NCBI RefSeq assembly: GCF_003576645.1
Contig: NC_044924.1
Span: forward strand, 28,268,167-28,332,166
Origin: Ipomoea triloba
Lineage: Eukaryota > Streptophyta > Magnoliopsida > Solanales > Convolvulaceae
Reading direction: 5' to 3'
DNA length: 64,000 nt
The notes beneath the pieces were generated by a model. The model was not told the DNA's origin. It did not search any database and saw only the letters and a list, made by a program, of their open reading frames with translations. Position 1 is the stretch's first letter, and each line of letters opens with the position of its first letter. Below, one piece after another: positions 42,776 to 53,864 of this stretch. Position numbers and translations under genes: made by a program.

Positions 42776-43944
42776 GATAGAAAATAATCCCATTGCAACT
42801 AGTATGAAACTAGTACAATGGATTTAATTTGTGAAAAATTAATCCCACCACATACTTTGTACGAAACCAAGAACATAGGGATATGATTCTTTTTTTCCGG
42901 TGAATGAGAACCTACCACATTTTAAAATAAAAATCAATAACAAAAAAAAAATAAGAAAGGGTTGATAAACATGAGGTTTTAACCCAACGAGAAAGAAGAA
43001 GGGAAATCCGAGTCGTTTGGTACTCATGCTTTCCTTAAAATCGATTCACCACCTCCCGAGTGTGCTAGGAGTGTTGTGGCATGCGTCAGTCTCCCAGAGG
43101 ATAAAACGTATTAGGACTTTGATGTTCAAGCACTCAAACCCAAAGCCCAGGAAACAAGAACACAAGCTGAGTATTCTGTACGAAATATACGAACGATGTA
43201 GGTAGACAATTTTCTCTTTGAAAACAAAGAATGAGAGTAGAGAGAAAATGAAAATGTTTTGAGACTTTTAAACTGGTGTGCAAAACATTCTGCCAACAAC
43301 AAGCGATTTGTATGGAAGGGAGGAATTAATAGCATATTAAATGACACTTAAATCCAACATAAATCTAATTTAAAATTACATAAAAACATTTAAAACAGTC
43401 ATACTAATTATCATAATAATATTTGCGGTTACGAAATTAATATATAATTAATTTGTACCGACCACTCAAAACTTATTTCAAAACGCCTCAGTGATCGAGA
43501 AATTCGTACTAACCAACAAAATTTCGAATTGGGACCAAAAATTGCACCCGAATAATGCCATTAGCACCGAAAGCATCGATTCGTGCATATAGCACCGACT
43601 CGTGATTCACATTACACAATACCGAATTGGTGCCAATTTCCCAAAACAAAATTAAGCTTTCCAGGCTTAATCACCTCGTTATGTGCTGCCAGCACATTAA
43701 GTAATTAGCCTCTGTAATTAAACTTCTAAGCTTAATTTGACTCCTCTCAAATATGTTTATTTTGAGAATTAATTTGTCATTCACCTATTACCCATTTTGA
43801 GTGTACAGTATATGAAATTCTTCATCTCACTACAAAGAGTGTAAATTCACTTTGAGCCGACCCAAATCGGAAGTGAACCCCACACAAACATTTGTACAAT
43901 AAAATAGCCTCTCAAAATTGTCATTTTAACTAAAAATTTCAACA
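42686..43944. mobile_element. Second solo LTR, 1259 bp
   Basis: TGTTGGAAAT ... ATTTCAACA with target duplication ATTAT (42681-42685, 43945-43949). The empty site GGTAATTATATTTGATTTAT is seen at 23581 and 53085. A (TA)n tract lies at 42719-42770. No pol sequence is present. The superfamily is not determined. Confidence 0.88.
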
Positions 43945-43949
43945 ATTAT

Positions 43950-44149
43950 ATTTGATCTATTTAACTTTGCATTACTTTTAGTCATACACGGGTGCAAATC
44001 AAGACCAAACCATAAATCTATAATTAGTTCTACCATTTTAAGTAGGTGAACTTATTACTCTAACAAAGATAAAATTTCGCATTGTTGTTCACATTCTTTT
44101 AAGGTAACTCTACTCTAATTTGCTCAATCTTGCATTGGTTAAAAGCACA
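43950..44149 (+). repeat. R4 repeat
   Basis: Continues after the solo LTR (ATTTGATCTATTTAACTTTG). Diverged second unit at 44030-44145. Confidence 0.65.
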
Positions 44150-44408
44150 AAATTAAAGCTACTGTTTGCTGCATATATGCCAACAATACTGTTTGCTGCA
44201 TATATGCCAATCTACTCTCACAAATGCAGCAACAAGAACCAAATAGCCAAAGTAGTCAAGGGTCAGGTAGGTATCAAGAATAAAGTTCCACTTGCATTTG
44301 TTTATGCCGTAATACATACGCAAACGCAAGTCGTATATACTGACACGTATTTCAGGCAAAAAAAAAAAGATTTCAAAAATTTGACAAACTCACTGTTTGT
44401 GAAGTTCA
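44150..44408 (+). repeat. R1/R3 fragment, upstream of the retrogene
   Basis: Has a 29-bp local duplication of TACTGTTTGCTGCATATATG, then the GGTATCAAGAATAAAGTTCC and ACGCAAGTCGTATATACTGA blocks as at 51.9 kb. Any promoter of the H2A.X retrogene would have to lie here; TATATACT at 44333 is about 90 bp before the insert. Confidence 0.6.
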
Positions 44409-44421
44409 ATGCAAGATTGTG
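44409..44421 (+). repeat. Target duplication, left copy
   Basis: ATGCAAGATTGTG, repeated exactly at 45061-45073 after the poly(A) tract. Confidence 0.95.
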
Positions 44422-45060
44422 GAAAAAGGCGGCGAGAATTTGTGTGGGTTCTACTCTACATTCTCAGAGAATCAAGTGTTTCAATTAGGGTTACGTAACT
44501 GAAAATGAGTAGCGGCGGGGGTGCAGGGAAGGGCGGCGCTGGTAGAGGCAAGGCGAAAGCCACAAAGTCGGTGTCTCGATCCTCTAAGGCGGGGCTCCAG
44601 TTCCCGGTCGGCAGGATCGCTCGATTCCTCAAGGCTGGAAAGTACGCCGAGCGTGTTGGTGCCGGAGCTCCGGTTTATCTCGCTGCTGTTCTTGAGTATC
44701 TCGCTTCTGAGGTATTGGAATTGGCTGGGAATGCAGCAAGGGACAACAAGAAGAATCGCATAGTGCCAAGGAACATTCAATTGGCTGTGAGGAATGATGA
44801 GGAGCTTAGCAAGCTTCTGGGTGATGTGACTATTGCCAATGGGGGTGTTTTGCCCAATATCCATCAAACTTTGCTGCCAAAGAAGGCTGGCTCTGGAAAG
44901 GGTGAAATTGGCTCTGCTTCTCAGGAGTTTTAGGGTGTTATGCCCCTTGGTAGGGGTTAAGTGAAGGTGAAAATGGAAGTTTATGTATATTAGCTATCTA
45001 CTATTGAATGGTTTGAAATCAAGAAATGCAATGAAATTGCAATTTTGGCTCTAAAAAAAA
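44422..45060 (+). mobile_element. Processed retrocopy of a histone H2A.X mRNA
   Basis: An intronless copy with 5' UTR (44422-44504), full coding region, 3' UTR (44934-45052) and a tail of 8-9 A, flanked by a 13-bp direct repeat ATGCAAGATTGTG. These are the marks of LINE-mediated retroposition. The recipient is an R3 repeat; the same site without the insert is seen at 22.37 and 52.05 kb. Compared with them the flanks join without loss. Confidence 0.93.
44505..44933 (+). CDS. H2A.X: Histone H2A.X (retrogene)
   Basis: 142 residues, complete. H2A.X is a core histone variant; in nucleosomes its C-terminal SQ serine is phosphorylated by ATM/ATR kinases at DNA breaks. A basic glycine-rich tail (1-27) leads into the histone fold, which opens with [10 protein letters not shown] at 29-38; the acidic-patch RNDEE is at 96-100; the C terminus is SQEF, giving Ser139 as the phosphorylation site. 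Length equals plant H2A.X. Two positions are worth note: Asn84 and Asn90, the latter in PRNIQL where nearly all H2A proteins have His. The frame is fully open and the start context is AAAATGAG. It is embedded in repeats with no other gene near. Expression is unproven. Confidence 0.95.
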   Translation: MSSGGGAGKGGAGRGKAKATKSVSRSSKAGLQFPVGRIARFLKAGKYAERVGAGAPVYLAAVLEYLASEVLELAGNAARDNKKNRIVPRNIQLAVRNDEELSKLLGDVTIANGGVLPNIHQTLLPKKAGSGKGEIGSASQEF

Positions 45061-45073
45061 ATGCAAGATTGTG
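45061..45073 (+). repeat. Target duplication, right copy
   Basis: ATGCAAGATTGTG; continues into CAAGGATGGTGC, the R3 core. Confidence 0.95.
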
Positions 45074-45235
45074 CAAGGATGGTGCTATGTGTGTGCATCA
45101 TTTGAAGATTCCCTAAAGGAATAAGAGGACATTTTTTGTGATTTTTTACAAAAGAATTTGAAAATTTAGGTGCAAGAATTTTACAGTAAAGGAGTTTTTG
45201 AAAAATGCCTTATTAGTCATTTTTAAGTAGTAATT
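45074..45235 (+). repeat. R3 repeat, continued after the retrogene
   Basis: GATTCCCTAAAGGAATAAGA and GTGCAAGAATTTTACAGTAA correspond to 52.09-52.19 kb. Confidence 0.7.
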
Positions 45236-45479
45236 AATTCTGAAGTCCCAATAGTTCTTACTCTAATATGCATTCTATATATTAGAAAAAAGACTCTTGT
45301 TTCTAAAAATTAAGAAAAGAAGATGGCATTTAAGACCTATCATATCATAACTCGAAATTATAGCCTGAATTGGGTTTAACATAACTCTAATCAAATCCGA
45401 GGTGGAAACCAACTCAAAGAGCAGCCCAACGGCCCCACCCTATAGCTAGAAGAGGTGGGAGGAAGAAGAAGGTTAGGGT
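45236..45479. other. Unassigned stretch
   Basis: Nothing recognised except a few bases (CTAGAAGAGGTGGGAG) shared, inverted, with 5480. Confidence 0.35.
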
Positions 45480-45701
45480 GGATAATGAAGGTGGAGCTTG
45501 CATGTGCATGATTTCAAGGTATGTTCAATTCTACAATGTTGGGTGCAAGATTTAGGGGTTTCAGTGCAAGACGGTGCAATATATGTATCAATGATGGAAG
45601 ATTACGTACAAGAAATTGGTTTATGTATCAATGATGGAAGATTCCCTACAAGAAATTGGTTTTTTTTTTTTTTTTGTTTTTTTTTTTATTTTTTATCGTC
45701 A
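45480..45701 (+). repeat. PMD-element 5' module only, copy K
   Basis: CATGATTTCAAGGTATGTTC and GTTGGGTGCAAGATTTAGGG open the element; a 47-bp block (TATGTATCAATGATGGAAGA) is duplicated at 45574 and 45621. The PMD coding part is missing. Confidence 0.5.
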
Positions 45702-45850
45702 ATATCCAATAATGAATATTTTATTTCGAGATTAAGAGTGTAACTTGATGGTAAATAACAGTTGTTTTGACAACCGATAGTAGGTTTCAGGTCAATCTCA
45801 CCACCTCCTTATCTATATCAATGAATATTTTACTTTGGGATTAAGAGTCC
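45702..45850 (+). repeat. 108-bp repeat, about 1.4 copies
   Basis: Matches 8.90-9.14 kb (TATTTTATTTCGAGATTAAG). Confidence 0.65.
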
Positions 45851-45978
45851 AATAATTTACCATAAGCCCAAATTTCTAACCCTAAAATTTAATAATTACA
45901 ATTCTGCCCTAAAAAACCCTACCTAGGTAAAGAGTATTAGTCATGTCATCCCCATTTTCCTTCTCATTTTGCAGCCCA
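45851..45978 (-). repeat. R8 fragment, inverted
   Basis: Reverse complement equals 15830-15920 (ATGAGAAGGAAAATGGGGAT). Breaks exactly at the TTTTGCAG acceptor-like point. Confidence 0.6.
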
Positions 45979-46470
45979 CAACTACTATTTGCAGCATGCC
46001 AATCTACTCTCACATATATAACAACAACAGCCAAGTAGCCAAAGTACTGGTCAAGGGTCAAAGAGATATCAAGAATAAAGTTCAAGAAGAGAGGAGGAAA
46101 GATAGAAGAGGAAAATTGAGAAACAAAAAAACAAATTCTGACCAAAAAATTAGTTTCTTTATGCACCCAGCTGGCGCCTTAACTGCACGCACCCAATTGG
46201 GTGCAGATTTTCCCACAGGCGAAATTGGCGCAATTGCTTTCTCTCCTTTCCCCATTTAGTGGACTACACAAAATTTTTTGATTTGCTGGAGTAAAAACCA
46301 CTAAAAAAAACCACACAAAACATTGAACCACTTCTCAAATATCTCCATAATGTATGGTTCCACACTACTTTCAGCAACCTACAACTCATTCTGTACGTAC
46401 TTCCCAACCTCATGCTAGCACACACACCACATGCTTCTAAATCACGCTGGAATTACAGGTCACCCTCAAC

Positions 46471-46520
<50 letters not shown>

Positions 46521-46639
46521 NTTTTTTTTTTTTTTTTTTTTTTTTTCTCAACAACCTTGTCAACCCTCAATAGCTTCACTCTACATTCTATGGGGCAGGA
46601 CAAGAGGGTTTTGAGTTTGAGGAAAATAAGAATGAGAAA
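45979..46639 (+). repeat. R1 repeat copy with a poly(T) run
   Basis: One R1 unit; a poly(T) run of about 72 bases (46475-46546, with one N at 46521) splits the CACCCTCAACAGCTT block, which restarts after it (ACCCTCAATAGCTTCACTCT). Confidence 0.7.
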
Positions 46640-46985
46640 CACACTCATGTCTCAGTCTCTGGTGTTGTCTTTTTTTAACTGTTAATTCGTCACCACCAGG
46701 GGAAAGGATGTTGTGAGAAGAGTAATGCAAGTCACTCATTCAAATTTTTTTTTCTTTCATTGGACTAGATGATTGGATATATTGATTTTACAAGTTGGTA
46801 GGATCGGTCAATTCATGAGCCTGCACACAAAAATTTAGGCTTGTTCGCATTTAATTCTTCACCACCAGAGAAAATGATGATGTCAAGTTAATCGGTAGGC
46901 CAGGCATAATGAGATTAACACAATCGTTATACGTGAACCATGGTGATACGCTACAAATATGTATATTGTCAAATGAATTTATAGA
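46640..46985 (+). repeat. R7 repeat
   Basis: Second copy of 19148-19500. Confidence 0.65.
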
Positions 46986-47520
46986 AAAATTAAAATAATA
47001 CTTTAGTATTTGTTATAATAAACATATTATATTTATAAAATGAAACTGAATAGCAGAACTTAATGTGGATGACATACTAAGTTGACCAATTGAATTGCCC
47101 CCTAGGCAGCTGGTTGAACCAGTTAGCCAAAAGGGTCTGGGCCGCAGGGACCAACCCAAGTGATAACTGGATCAAAATGCCCCAAGAAAGATACACCATA
47201 AGAAGCAACTTATGAGTTTAGCAAGATTGGACTTACTATTCATAATAATGTAATAAGGATTGAGCTTTCTATTTCTAGTGTAAGGACTCGCAATATGAGG
47301 CAGTCTAGAAGTTTTATTTAATGTCATAAGCATGTGAACTCATTTGCTCCATAGAAGACTGGATATCTCATCATCGTTCACCTCCCTTTTATTCACTTGA
47401 ATTACCTTTATTCTTACATCGGCTAAAAAATTAAACCCTAAATATGACTATATATAGTTCTAGCATTTCAGGCAAGTGGACTAGTTTCCTCCAACAAAGT
47501 CCCATTAATTTGTTTATTTT
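46986..47520 (+). repeat. Block shared with 41.17-41.5 kb and R4
   Basis: CCCCCTAGGCAGCTGG, AAAAGGGTCTGGGCCGC, then R4 (CATTTCAGGCAAGTGGACTA at 47466). Confidence 0.6.
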
Positions 47521-48110
47521 AATTAGATGAGAATAGAAAAAATGCATGCATGAAAATATTATGAGAAAATGTTTTTAGCAATTGGGATAAAATAATCTAT
47601 TCATATATTAGAATTGAAAGTCATGAGAAAATGATGATAAATAATGTCATAATAACATAAGGATAAAAGAAGTTATCCACTTAATTGCTTAAATATTGTT
47701 TCCAAAACATTTAAATTCAAAATTTTGTTTTTATTATTAATAGAATTTTTAATATAATGTCTAAATATAAAAAATTTCCGGTTACCAATAAATTTAATAT
47801 AAAAATTGAATTGTGAACATATAACTCAAATTTGAACTGAATAAATAAAATAAAATTCAGAAATTTTTTTCACAAGTTTCGATCATATCTCTATGTTCCT
47901 TTTCTTATATTTTTTCAATTCTCGCATATGTTTTATGGATCTAAAAATCCAATTTTGTTGTGTCAGGAACATATAATTACTTAAAATTTCTAGTTTTCAT
48001 GAACGCTGGAGGTGCTGTAGATGTGATAGTTCATTTTGGATGCAAAACTGAAGTTGTGAGTGTGCTTTTGTTGGTGGACGTGTTGTTGCTATATTCTTAA
48101 TATCTGAAAG
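47521..48110 (+). repeat. R6 terminal-type repeat
   Basis: Matches 61.02-61.56 kb (AAAGAAGTTATCCACTTA, ATTTAATATAAAAATTGAAT) and, inverted, 9.53-10.04 kb. It leads into a PMD copy here as at 61 kb. Confidence 0.65.
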
Positions 48111-48661
48111 ATTGATCGAATGATTGTGTTGAAGTGGTTAGGTGCAAGATTTGTGCAAGGATGGTGCACTGTGTCGATTGAACGAGTTACACTGGATGCG
48201 TGTCCTCCAATTGGGTTTGGAGCTTCAAATCTTTCTGAAAAATGCAGAAAAAACACTTAACTCAATTTTCAGCACCTCTCATTCGATCTTGACATGTGTC
48301 TACAGAACTCGACACTGCAGACAGAACATTCAACTCATTAAGATGAGCGACGCATGACCCCATTGCGTATCATGCAATTACTAAATAGGTGGAGTATTAT
48401 TCCCTGAAATGTTGAACAATGCAACATGGTGGGACTTTATATATGTTTCTTTGACCACATGCATAAGGGATTTGCAGAGTGCCAACAACTCTCGGACAGT
48501 GTTGTTCTTGCCTTCTTGTATCGAAGCATGTGCAAGACAACCATGAGGCCAGGTATGCTCGTCAAAATGGTGGTGCCCTGGACTGCCCTCATTCTACTTC
48601 AATTGTGGATTTGGGCATGCATCACTTTATTCTCTCCGTTCATACTCTTCCTCACATAGGA
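48111..48661 (+). pseudogene. PMD remnant, copy F (C-terminal half)
   Basis: C-type module at the start. Open pieces: MLNNATWWDF near 48412, then DSVVLAFLYRSMCKTTM (about 48496-48546) and LILLQLWIWACITLFSP (about 48589-48640), the end of the plant mobile domain. The N-terminal signature is absent. Frame breaks between pieces. Confidence 0.68.
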
Positions 48662-48662
48662 C

Positions 48663-48664
<2 letters not shown>

Positions 48665-48712
<48 letters not shown>
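48665..48712. repeat. TA microsatellite
   Basis: About 24 TA units between two PMD-type blocks. Confidence 0.95.
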
Positions 48713-48715
<3 letters not shown>

Positions 48716-48905
48716 TAATTTATTTCAATGTGGAGTTTGTGAATGATTTCAAGGTGTGTTCAATTGCAACAATGTTGGGTGCAAGATTTGGAGGGTTTCA
48801 GTGCAAGATTGAAATCTCATATTTGTTAAAGTTAGATTTCTTTTCAATTAGGGTATCTAATCATTTAGGGAAAAATAATTTTATTAATTTTTGTGAGTTT
48901 AGCAT
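48713..48905 (+). repeat. PMD-element 5' module
   Basis: GATTTCAAGGTGTGTTCAAT and TTGGGTGCAAGATTTGGAGG, as at 32.29 kb, then truncated. Confidence 0.5.
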
Positions 48906-49249
48906 ATATGTAGCGATTTGTGGGTATGAAATAGAAAATATTTGTCAAATTAGTATGTTACCGTTATGAATTTCTGTAATATAATAGTTTCTGTAAAATA
49001 TTCGTTGTTCAGTAATTTGATTAAAATCGCCACAATGCAGATAATTAAATTAATGAAGAAAAAAAAAGTTTAATTAATTAAAAAATCGAGATTACAATAC
49101 GAGTATTATTAAATTATTAGAACCTTTATTTTCTCTTCTCCCAAAAGGATGAATCCCCAACCCCAACGGCCCCACCCATGCCCCCGACAAAGCATCTAGA
49201 AAGATATAAATCATGGTAACTCAACTGAACACAGAGGCTAGACCTTTGC
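48906..49249 (+). repeat. R2 module
   Basis: Matches 35.21-35.52 kb. Confidence 0.65.
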
Positions 49250-49984
49250 TCACTACGCACAAGGATGGTGCAGTTTGTGCATTAATGGAAGATTCCTGAA
49301 AGATTATGAGTTGTTTTTTTCTAGATACGGAAATTTTTGAGGATTTGGGTGCAAGAATTTGATGATAGGGTTATGGCTTACATTGGACTGGTAGGCTTTG
49401 ATGGATTACATAGATTTGGAAGGTTTCAGTGCAAGATGACATATGTTTGTCATGACCACCTCTACAATATTATTAGGCTTAACAATATATAATTCAATTT
49501 CATGTACCTCTCCTTTGATCCTAACATGTCTACAAAATCAGCTACCACTGACAGAAAATTCAACTGATGAAGACATGGAATGCATGACTCCATTGCATAT
49601 CATTCAATTATTAGAGGTGGAATGTTATACCTCGACACGACAAACAACAATGTGAAATTATGTTTTTTAGACTACATTAGAGAGTTGCAAATTGCCAATG
49701 ACTACACAGGTGGCCGGTGCTTGTATTGAAGCATGTGTGTGTAAAGTGACCATGGATATAATGCTTATATGCTTGTCAAATAAGCTGTTCCTTAATCTTC
49801 TTCAATTGTGGATTCGGAAGGGTGTATCGCCTTACTTTCTCCAAACATACTCATCCTCCCTCAGGATCTAATAGATCGACTTAGAAATGTCAGGTATATA
49901 TATTTATTAATCTATTTCAAAGTAATGCTACTCCAAGATTTATGTGTTAAATTATTTTTATTCCTTATGTGTTAGATTATATGT
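49250..49984 (+). pseudogene. PMD remnant, copy G
   Basis: Module GCACAAGGATGGTGCAGTTT, then GLVGFDGLHRF near 49387; the PMD signature (ETHSFQ to LGL.IDG) is deleted between about 49420 and 49440. The C-terminal half is similar to copy A (TACACAGGTGGCCGGTGCTT block). Non-functional. Confidence 0.6.
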
Positions 49985-50399
49985 AATTAGTTTAATATTA
50001 ATTATTCCTTTATTTCTTTTTATCTTTTATGTTTCTACTTTTTGATACAGTGATATAGGTGAAATTATTTTTTGCAATAGTTGATAGAATGGGAAAAACG
50101 TGAAGAAAATGTTGTGAACGGGTGATGATGATAATGATCGAACGTGGTTACAATAATATGTTAGAGCAACTTCATTTGGTTTTCTTTTTTTCTTTTTTTT
50201 TTTTTTTTTTTTTTGCAATTTTTTCAGGTCAGTAGGAGAAAAAAAAAATGTTTAGGCGCCTAGGGACCACATTTGATCCGCACCAGAATGGGCTGTTTTA
50301 AAATATTTCAAAAGACCCCACCAAAAAAACAACATGTGGTGGAAGGTGCTCTTTAGATTGTATAGCCTGATTGTACTTCATGTCATTACCAACTTGGTC
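49985..50399 (+). repeat. PMD element 3' tail
   Basis: Matches 2.03-2.24 kb; a T-rich run at 50189-50214. 50260-50399 shows nothing further. Confidence 0.55.
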
Positions 50400-51114
50400 C
50401 ACCATCCTGATCGAGGATTCATGCATCCCTTTTTCCTGAAAAATATATTTATATATGTAAGATCATATATAGTTTTACATTCAAAGCAGTCAAATATATA
50501 ACAAAAGATTATACCATTTCTAAAATGGTACAAATCACTTATAGATGTACCTTTTGCACTCTTCACCAATATAAGATTGAGTGAAATAGAGTAGAATTAC
50601 ATTAGCGCAAGGAATGTAAACACTAATGAGAAATTTGATTTTGGAGTAAATGAGCTCACTTGCTTATAATTGTAGAAATCATATATAGATTTACAGTTTG
50701 GTCTTGATATGCACTTGTATAAGACTAAAAGTAATGCAGAGTTAAATAATATAATTACCTAAAAATAATGTGAGCAACGATCATCATCGAAAGAAACAAG
50801 TTCATTTGCTTGAAATAGTAATATAAAAATCCTTACAGATATATGGTTTGTTCCATGCACCCCTATAAGACTAATAGTATTGCAATTTGCAAGTACAATT
50901 ACCTAAAAGAACGGCTGAACAATGACAAAAAAAATTGATCTTTGTTGGAGAAAACGAGTTCACTTGCCTGAAATTAGGGGATTAAACAGATTGTTGAATC
51001 GAGTCAAATATCATGCTATTCGATTCGAATTCAACTATATATATTGAAGACTATTGGCATTCGTATTTGTTAAATATTTGAATCACAAATTTTATTCGTA
51101 TGTTTTTTTTAAGT
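50400..51114 (-). repeat. R4 repeat units and a MITE-like scrap
   Basis: 50.40-50.90 kb matches 36.24-36.55 plus 37.26-37.45 kb and preserves the empty site of the hAT-type MITE. 50.99-51.11 kb has ATTCGATTCGAATTC words typical of MITEs. Confidence 0.6.
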
Positions 51115-51589
51115 ATTATTAGGTGGAGTGTTATTCCCAGACACGTCAAACAACAATGTGAGACTATGTTTCTTAGACTACATTAGAGATTTGCAAAGTG
51201 CCAATGACTACAAGTGGTGCTTGTATTGAAGCATGTATGTGCAGGGTAACCATGGATATTGCATGCTTGTCAAATTGGCCATTCCTTATTCTTCTTCAAT
51301 TGTGGATTTGGGAGCGTATCGCCTTACTCTCTCCAAACATACACGGCTTCCCTCATGACCTAATATATCGACCTAAAGTTGTCAGGTATATATATTTATT
51401 AATTCATTTCAAAATTATACTAAACCAAGATCATGTATGCGTTAAAAATTAAATATCATCTAATAGGTACCCTCCATTAAAAAGGAATGAACGTAAACTA
51501 AATTAAAAAAAAACAATAAAAAAGTAAATAATACTCCGTACTAAGATGCCTCGTACTAAAAAAGTAAAAAAGTAAAATATTTCAATCTT
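51115..51589 (+). pseudogene. PMD remnant, copy H (C-terminal end)
   Basis: One open frame (51198-51452) reads CRVTMDIACL and FLILLQLWIWERIALLSPN, the best preserved C-terminal end of the domain in the window. Upstream pieces give CFLDYIRDLQSANDY. The N-terminal half is absent. Confidence 0.7.
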
Positions 51590-52253
51590 TCATCCCTCGG
51601 CTTCGTGCATAAGATGCCTCCATAATGTATGTTTCCATATTATACTTCACAGCAACCTACAACTCATTCTATACGTACTTCACATCACTGGAATTCAATT
51701 CCCAGCCTCATGCTAGCGTGCACACCACAGGCTTCTGGCTCAGGAGGTCGGGATTGCAGGTCACCCTCAACAACTTTAGTCTCACAAAAGGGTTTTGAGT
51801 CTAAGAAAAATAAGAATGAGCTGTATCAAGCTAAGCAACACTAATGTTTGCTGCCCATCTACTATTACAAATATAGCAACAAAAGTAGCTAAAGTATTGT
51901 TCAAGGGTCAAGGAGGTATCAAGAATAAAGTGCCACTTGCATTTTTCGTGTGTCGTAATACATACAAGAAACGCAAGTCGTATGTACTAACATGTATTTC
52001 AGGAAAAAATAGATTTAAGAAATTGGACGAACTCAACGTGTGTGAAGTTCAATGCAATATTTGTGCAAGGATGGTGCTATGGATGTGAATCAATTGAAGA
52101 ATCCCTAATAGAAGTTGAGGGCATTTTTTGTGTTCTTGTGATAGAAGATTTTGAAAATTTAGGTGCAAGAAGTTTATAGCATAGGAGTGTTTGGAAAATG
52201 TCTGATTAGTCATTTTTAAGTAAATTTGACCAATTTTGGAGAATGAAATTTAG
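51590..52253 (+). repeat. R1 and R3 composite
   Basis: R1 3' part (GCCTCCATAATGTATGTTTC to AGCTAAGCAACACTAATG), then R3. It includes GTGAAGTTCAATGCAATATT and TGTGCAAGGATGGTGCTATG at about 52040-52080, the unoccupied counterpart of the H2A.X insertion site. Confidence 0.72.
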
Positions 52254-52454
52254 GGTGTGTTTGGTTATTGGCTGATTAACTGATTTGACCAAAATTAGCT
52301 GATTGACCAGTCCATAAGTTGTTTATAAGTGTTTGGTAAATGATTAATTGGGTCAATCAGCCAAAAAATGAAACGTCTGAGTGAGCAACGTTTCTGAGCG
52401 GCTGATTGGGTATATTTATTAAATGACAATTTTAGCCTTGTAATCTCTTATCCC
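52254..52454. mobile_element. MITE fragment
   Basis: Begins GGGTGTGTTTGGTTATTGGC, with TGATTAACTGATT and inverted AATCAGC words following. The right terminus is not clear. Confidence 0.4.
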
Positions 52455-53752
52455 TAACTGGATTAAGAGGACCAAAAAAAGATACCCAACATGAAGCAAC
52501 TTAGGAGTTTAGCAAGATTGGACTTACTATTCATAATATAATAAGGAGTGAACTTCCTATTTTTAATGTAAGGACTCACAATATGAGACTGTCTAGGAGA
52601 TTTATTTCTTTTAGGCTCTAAGCCCACTTGTATAAATAGACGCTGACAAAAAGGACAAACAATTCTTAGTAATACAAAATATTTACTCTTCCCAAATCCT
52701 CTCTATATTCTTTTTATAGAAGACTGAATTTCTCATCATCATTCACCTCTCTTTTAGATAATTATACTCTATTTCACTTGAATTACATTTATTCTTGCAT
52801 CGATATAAAAGTTAAACCGTACATATGACCATATATATAGTTGTAGCATTTCAGGCAAGTGGACTAGTTTCCTCCAATAAAGACCTTTAAAAAAATCATT
52901 GATCACCTTCCTTTTAGGTAATTATACTCTAGCATATCATGTAGTTGCAATACGTACTTTTAGTCTTGTAGGATATATGCATGGAACAAATCATAGATCT
53001 ATAAAGATTTTTACTATTCCAGGCAAGTGAACTTGTTTCTTTCTATGCAGACTCGATTTATCATCAATGCTGATATTTTGTTCGGTAATTATATTTGATT
53101 TATTTAACTTTGCATTACTTTTAGTTTTACACTGTGCATATCAAGACCAAACTTTAATATTTGGATTATGTTCTACTCAATTTTAATAGAATTACTTATC
53201 TGAATTATGTTCTGTTAGGCTTGTGCATGGGACAGTTCAGACGGATTCGGATATAAGAATGGCCTATCCGTCCGGATTTCGTTTTGTAATTTATTAATCC
53301 AACCCGTCATATTTTAGTTACAAAACTTACGAATATACATATTTTTGGATTTGATTTTTTTAAATCATATTTCAGATTTATCCGGATTTCCCATCAGTAT
53401 AGAACAGAGTCTGATTCCTCAGAGCAAACAATGGAAGAAATAGAAGAACCTCAACAACAGCAAATAATAGGTAAAAAAAATACAAATTACAACCTTCAAG
53501 TTAAAACTCGAAACTTAAAATTTACAAGTCAAAATTAAAACTTACATTAAATTTACAAATTTACCATTAGGCCTAGGCGAACACACCCTGAGAAGCAGCA
53601 GCAATAGTGTGTGAAGGAATTATATCAGAACCCCAAATTTCACCAACAAAAATTATATCAGAACCCTAGATGTAGTGTACTAGTTTGTGAAGGAATATAT
53701 AGTTGGGATAGGGTTGCTCCAATTGTAGCCTTGCAGGTGTAGTGTTTGGAAG
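52455..53752 (+). repeat. Duplicated segment S2
   Basis: Counterpart of S1 (22912-24250). Keeps the same order of blocks. After its end the two loci differ completely. Confidence 0.8.
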
Positions 53753-53864
53753 AGGAGTGGAAGTATCATGTGGCCATGTGGGCATGTGGGCATGTGGCAA
53801 AGACTTTGAGGGAATAGAAGGAGATGATGCATAAGGGTAGAAAGAGATGAACTGACAGTGAGAT
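53753..53864. other. Short unassigned spacer
   Basis: GTGGGCATGTGGGCATGTGG forms a small 10-bp repeat; nothing else. Confidence 0.4.

Noticed and set aside
44481..44867. 128-codon minus frame opposite H2A.X
   Set aside because: Antisense shadow of a strongly coding region.
46466..46648. Poly-Lys/poly-Phe frames around the T run
   Set aside because: Homopolymer artefact with an undetermined base.
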